From: Heligmosomoides polygyrus polygyrus
Lineage: Eukaryota > Nematoda > Chromadorea > Rhabditida > Heligmosomidae
Reading direction: 5' to 3'
Assembly (NCBI GenBank): GCA_947396885.1
Contig: OX377201.1
Location: 21,925,923 to 21,989,922 of the forward strand
DNA length: 64,000 nt
The notes beneath the pieces are model-generated. The model was not told where the DNA came from. It was given only the letters and a program-made list of their open reading frames with translations, and did not search any database. Within the stretch, counting starts at the first letter, position 1. Every line of letters starts with the position of its first letter. The position numbers were made by a program, and so were the translations under genes. Of the stretch, positions 56,501-62,500 are shown piece after piece.

Positions 56501-59500
56501 CAAATGTAGGGCAGACAAAGAGAGAAAACGGCACTTCCAGGAAATTGGAAATTCGTTCAGCTATATATTAGGTTGAGCAATAAATTTTGCAACATTTCTG
56601 TTTTTTCTAAAATTCAGGGTAACCTAGCTGAAATGTTTCAATCTGTTTGAAAGCCTGTTTCCTAGCAATCATTTTGAGTTATGAATCTATTTTTCCTTGC
56701 GCTGTTGAAAAGTTCTATTCACTAGAACGATTACCAGTCAAAGTGAAAAAGTGTGTGATTTCATTTTCAGTTAGTTCAAGCTCTTCAGCAACCCAGCGAC
56801 GGGGGTCAAGAAACTCAGTAGGTTACCGGCAAGTTCACTCACAACCGAATAAACCATTGGAGATGGTAATAGAAGTTCTCTTCCGCCCGGAAGCGCAACA
56901 ATGACAAACCACTCCCGGGAAGATCAATTGCTGTGAGCAAAGGGCGCCTGCGCCAATCCATCAAGTCGAATTCTTCGCAAACCACACTAGGACTGACCGC
57001 TGATCTACAAACCTGCTGCTTCACGTAGTCAGACCATCTTCGACGCTCGCTTTGCCAACAACTCGAACTACGAGCCAATGCTTTATCTACCAGGGTAACG
57101 GCCGACTGCTCACGACACTTCAAACGCTGGCAAAAATCTAGAATTTGGGCTGGACCAAAATCCAGCAATCCCCATATACCCCGGACACTGCGCCGTCTGA
57201 CTGCCATCTGCTTCGGTCGATGGATCGCATGCTCCATGGTGGACGCTTCGCCGAAGTCGATGAGGTCACGGCAGTGGTACAAGACTTCTTCACCTCAAAA
57301 CCCACTGAATTCTAAAAATATAGTCCACTCAGTTTATGAAAAGCGGAAGAAACTCATTGAGAATAAAGGCAATTACTTCGTTTAAGAAAATGATTTTTTC
57401 TGTGGCGTAATCTTATTTTTGCTGGAAGACAAATTTTGTTGCAAAATTTATGACACAACCTAATAAATCATGCCGAAAACCTGAAAAGAAAACACAAACC
57501 CAGTAAGCGAAAACACGCAGGTTTCCTGCCCATTCCGGCGTTGCTCCTTCGACTGCGCTTTCGCGATCGCCCCATCAGTATCGTCCGCTGTCGAGCGCTG
57601 CTTTTCACGCGCGCTCAGTATCGGCGCGAATCGTTGTTCTACCGTTTTGACCTGGGACCGTTGTCTAACATGCACGCCGCTCCCCTTTATTACCGCGTTC
57701 ACTCTATCAACCTGTTGCTTTTAGCTCAGTTAAAAACCTGCGCAACAACTCACGCATCACTACGAAACCCCTGTTGCTTACGCCATCACAAATAATTTGC
57801 CTACTGACCCCTCCTTTTTCGGCCCGTCGCTCCTCGACGAATACGTAACAAGAGTGAGACCTGCCGCCTGAACGATATACACATCGCCCTCTACTGCCGG
57901 TTGCAGCACTTTTGCAGGCACTATTGAAATTGCGGACCCTGTATCCAGTAAGGCTTCCATTTTCGTCCGAGTGCAATTTTTTCCGATTTCAATAACTGCT
58001 GTCGTCCAATCACCAAATATGGGCACAGTTTCCTCGGGTCTCGCACACTGTCCTACCCGCCTTTGACTGATCTACACCCTTGCGGATAAGGACATCACGG
58101 CACTTCTGTTTTTCCTTTGTGCTGACTTGTAACACTTCAGTCTCTTCTCCCTCCGTTCTGACGATTTTTGTTCTTCTGGAGTTCTTCTGTTGAAAATGCG
58201 AGCTACGTTTGTTTGATTCGAAAACAAGATGCTCCTTTTTAGAACTCTAACAGTTGGCTTGTCTTTCTCGTCGACACATGACCTCGAGTTTTTTTTAGGA
58301 CTCTGTTACACCATTTTCGCTTTCTAGGGCTGTCAAATAGTACGCGTCTCACCAATGTTCGAGCTGTTCGTACTACAAATGAGCCTGCTCCGTGTCCAAA
58401 GTGCTATCATCTAACTCAGGATATACTTGTCCTGTTTGTCTCTCAAGCTTGACGCAAAAGTCGGTTACCCATTTCCCTTAGCTCTTGCGCAACTCTTGAG
58501 CTCTCCTAACTCGTCAAGTTTTATGTTCTTATGGTCAACTCCGTCTTCTCGCTGCATGGCTTCCTCCAGTACCTCTCATCCTCCTGCTTTTCCCATTTAG
58601 ACAGGGCGTTGCTAGTTTCTGGCCTTTGTTTGCAATTTTACCCGAAACTATGCACATAGGTTTTCCTCCTCCGTTTTTCCTAGGGCATTTCAGCTTTAAC
58701 GCTTCCGTAATCTCGCGAAAAATATACGCCTGTTTTCATCTGAGTAAGGTTTAACTTCGTGTAGAGCTTCTTACTTCATGCAGTGTGTCATGGTGTTTCC
58801 TGTCCCTTTTGGTGACTCCATTGCCCTCCGCACACCTCCTCTCTCCACTTGACACAGAACTATTCTCTTCCTCGCTAGTGTTGCTATAATGCACAAAAAC
58901 AAAACAAACAAACAACAAAAAAGACGGCAGGATAGCACCACTACATTTTCCTTCCTTGCACGCGGCTTCTTCACCGGTCTGGAAGCCAACTTCATGCCAC
59001 CGGATTGGCTCCCATGTACGGTTTCTCAAACCTTCTGTGATAGTTAGAAGGCTTCGACCCAGCTATGCCAGTCAACACACAGGTGTGTGTTGCCAAATAT
59101 ACCGCGAACGTTCAGGGAAATAAATACACAAACAATAAATGAGGGTTAAACAAAGAGGGAAAACGGCGCTGCTCCATTGACTGCAGCCTTCTCGCGATTG
59201 CGCGTCCGCGGCCGAGCGTTTACCCAGGGTTATGTGTGTGGTGGGTGGAAACTTGAGCATTTCCTGTGATTCAGAAGAGTGAAGGGTGGGTGAAGGGTAG
59301 GGTAGAACTTCATCATTCTGATAGCTATTATCACCGTCGATTTCCAAACTGATGCGCAAATATTAAAAGGTCGACGAGGGTGAGGGGTAAAATTTCACGC
59401 GCTAATCAGCATCCATGAAAACAGGTTTAGAGTAAAGGGTAGTGAAGAACTCTACCCGACTCTAGAGATGGAGTAGAGTCTTTACCAAACAGAACAGCGT

Positions 59501-62500
59501 TGCCGATTTTGCTTTCAACTCCTTTCTTTTCCTTGATTTCATCCTTAGACCGACATCTCAATATATTTTAATCAACTACGTCTGGGAACAATTGTTTATT
59601 ATTAACAATTCAAAAATATTATGCGAAATATCGTTCAATAATAAACTCGAAGAGTCCTATCTACTCGAACTGATCCGCCAGAATAACGTCACCAGCTTCA
59701 GCATAAGCCTGGTCGGCGCCATCGCTTCGTTTTCTTCAAACGGCAGTTCCTTAAACTATCTATCTAATTATCTAATTCTAATTATACCTATTAGTCAGTA
59801 AATATATGTGCTACTATGTATTCTACCATATATACGTACATAATATTATGTCCAATTATCGAGCAAAGAGAAGAAAATACGACGACTCACAATTGCTAAG
59901 TTAGCCCTAAATGCTTTGCAAATTCTGCGGGATGTCGGGGGTGGGGGGACGTGCACTGTCGTGATGACACCTTTTCATACTTCTCTTTCTCGCTATAGAT
60001 TCATGATCTAACTGAATCCTAGAACCGAGGTAAACCAGCTTACGGTGTACTTTGGGCTGTACATTGAAGAAATCCGAGACTACGGGAAGTGCTCACCCAT
60101 AACCTGCATAGTGACTGGTCCTTTTTTCCTGTCAGGTCTGACACATTAATAAGATAAGACAAGCGCGAATGTTGAGATGAAACTACACATAGGCCTAAAT
60201 GTCGGAGGAGGGTCATTTACTTATTTGACGAGGAGGGTAAATTAGAAAGGCACTATTTTAGAGAGACTACATAGTGAGCAAATCGAGAGATCTCGCCCCT
60301 TTGCTTGCAATTTTTTGGCTTGAGCAGTTCATCATGTTTGTGCTTGTTTCCCTTTTCAGGCCGTGCCCTCCTCCGACTAGAGAAGTTCCTTGATGTCCAT
60401 AGTAATTGGGAGCTGCTAGAATCACTAAAATATGTAGAAAAGAAAGCAAAAAAGAAAAAGAAGAAAGGCTGTAGCAAAGCTTATTCGAATAATTCAAGCC
60501 CTTGTTAGCCCTTCGATATGGATATGATCAGTTTGAAACGTAGGCAGCATCCAGTGATAGCGCTACCCACTCTTATGAATACCAAATCTACCCTACACTC
60601 ATCATCCTCACTTAGCAAGCTTATCAGTGGGTAAGTTTTATCCAGCGAGGTTCATTCGTGAGCAGTTCTTCATGCAATCGTCAAGGACCCTATTCCACAC
60701 GAAATTCCTCTGTCTTTGGTTCTGAAGCAACACAACAACAAAAAACAACCTCAAACATACGCCTTATAGTGTTAGTCAAGGAGAAGTGTATTGAAAACAC
60801 CCTAATTTAGAAAAAAATTATATATTATAGCTGAAGAATTAATATACTCTAGGTATATTGCATTATATTTGTGTCATTATGAACCACAGTGATTGACGAA
60901 ATACTTTTTTTCCTTTCCATAAGCGCGTAAAAATTTTCTGTGGTTGCTAATATCTTTTTGGCTAAGAAACGCTGTTTTCCATAAAGTACATATGTCGCAC
61001 CATGCATACACGCATAAAGATCGACTATTCTTCGAGGACTTCCACTAACTGTCTATTATACTGAGTGGAAAAGATGTCTACAAATCAACGTTAACTTGAA
61101 TCAAAATGTTCACCACTGGATGGACCGCTCAACGAATTTTTTTGCTTGATGACTACGCTGATAAGCTCTTCATGAATACCAAAAGTACCCTCCACCCATT
61201 ATCTTCACTAAGTGAACTTTTTCATCCCTAACCTTACCAATCATGAATCCGGCCTCTGGAATCGTCGCCTAACATGCGATGCTGATCAACATGAGCTTGA
61301 TTGGAATAGTCGGCTATTCGCTATTCACAGACACCAAGAACTTATTTGCTCCATTTCTAATAATATATTTTACTATATCTTATTTTAATATTTTATTTTA
61401 GATTGCTGCCAGGTTCCCTGAAATGGACGTTGTTCCATTCGATACAGATGTTACAATGATCGACGTTGTTCTACAAATTCCCTACGTCACCTATTTGTGA
61501 GCCTTTTGTGATTCCTAATGAGTCCATTAAACTTTTTCGTTTACGTATTCTAGACAAGTAGATTTAGTTGGCTTTGCATATGCAGTGTCAGGGTAGCAGA
61601 ACAGTCATTAAGATCTTTTAAGGTTTTTAAACGTTCTTGAGTATTCAAAGGAATCATTTATTTATTTCATACACTTACGGTTATGGTTACCTTTGCTTAC
61701 TTTTGTATTTATCACTGGTTCCACTTATTATATGTTTATATTTATATTTTTCAATTGCTTCTAGTTTCCGTACCAGTGTGTACAATGCGGCCTGCATAGG
61801 AGCCTGAAATACGCCAACCAAACAGTACACCCTCCCCCATTCAATGCAGATCGGATAAGACGCACAGGCGCCGACAAGGGCACGGACTGTGTAAGGAAAG
61901 GAACTGCAGAGTGTAAGGGAAGGAACTGCATCTACATACATGATTGGCTGGCCGCTGATTGGCTGGCCTCGTTACTGTCTGCACGTGCGGGCTGAATTGT
62001 CGACTAGTATCCTCAGCCCTCTAGAAATGCTCCCGTTTTGGCGTAGTTTTTTTTGCCAACATTGACTTCTGAAGAGGGTGATGGCGTCGGAAATTAAAAA
62101 ACTACGCCGTTGGAAGTCTGAGCCGATAGGTCACTAAATCGTCCGTATTGTGGAATTAGGAGTCCAATATCTGCTTAAACTTGATTTTATACAGTTATTC
62201 AATAACTTAATTATCTACTACTGCAGCATACCGCTGTTCGTGCTGGTCGCCTCTGCTGCAGTCGCTGTGATTCTGATCGGAAATCTTGTCGTATCTCTCG
62301 TCTGTTTTTGTTCTGCTGCAGCCATATTCTTAGGTATATTTTCGGATTTTGACAAGGCGTTTGAGACAGACGGAGAGTGTGTATTTGCAGAAGCCTATTG
62401 TATTTCTGCTCTAATGGGAGTGATTCTGAATCCATTCTCAGCTGCTTTTCTTGTCGTTGTCGCGGCACTGTCTGTGAAAAGCTCAACGCATATCTGCTAT

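Noticed and set aside
60044..60108. Possible PTR exon in intron 18
   Set aside because: Wrong phase and no family resemblance; exon 18 continues directly into the I-A-A-R-F-P segment of exon 19.
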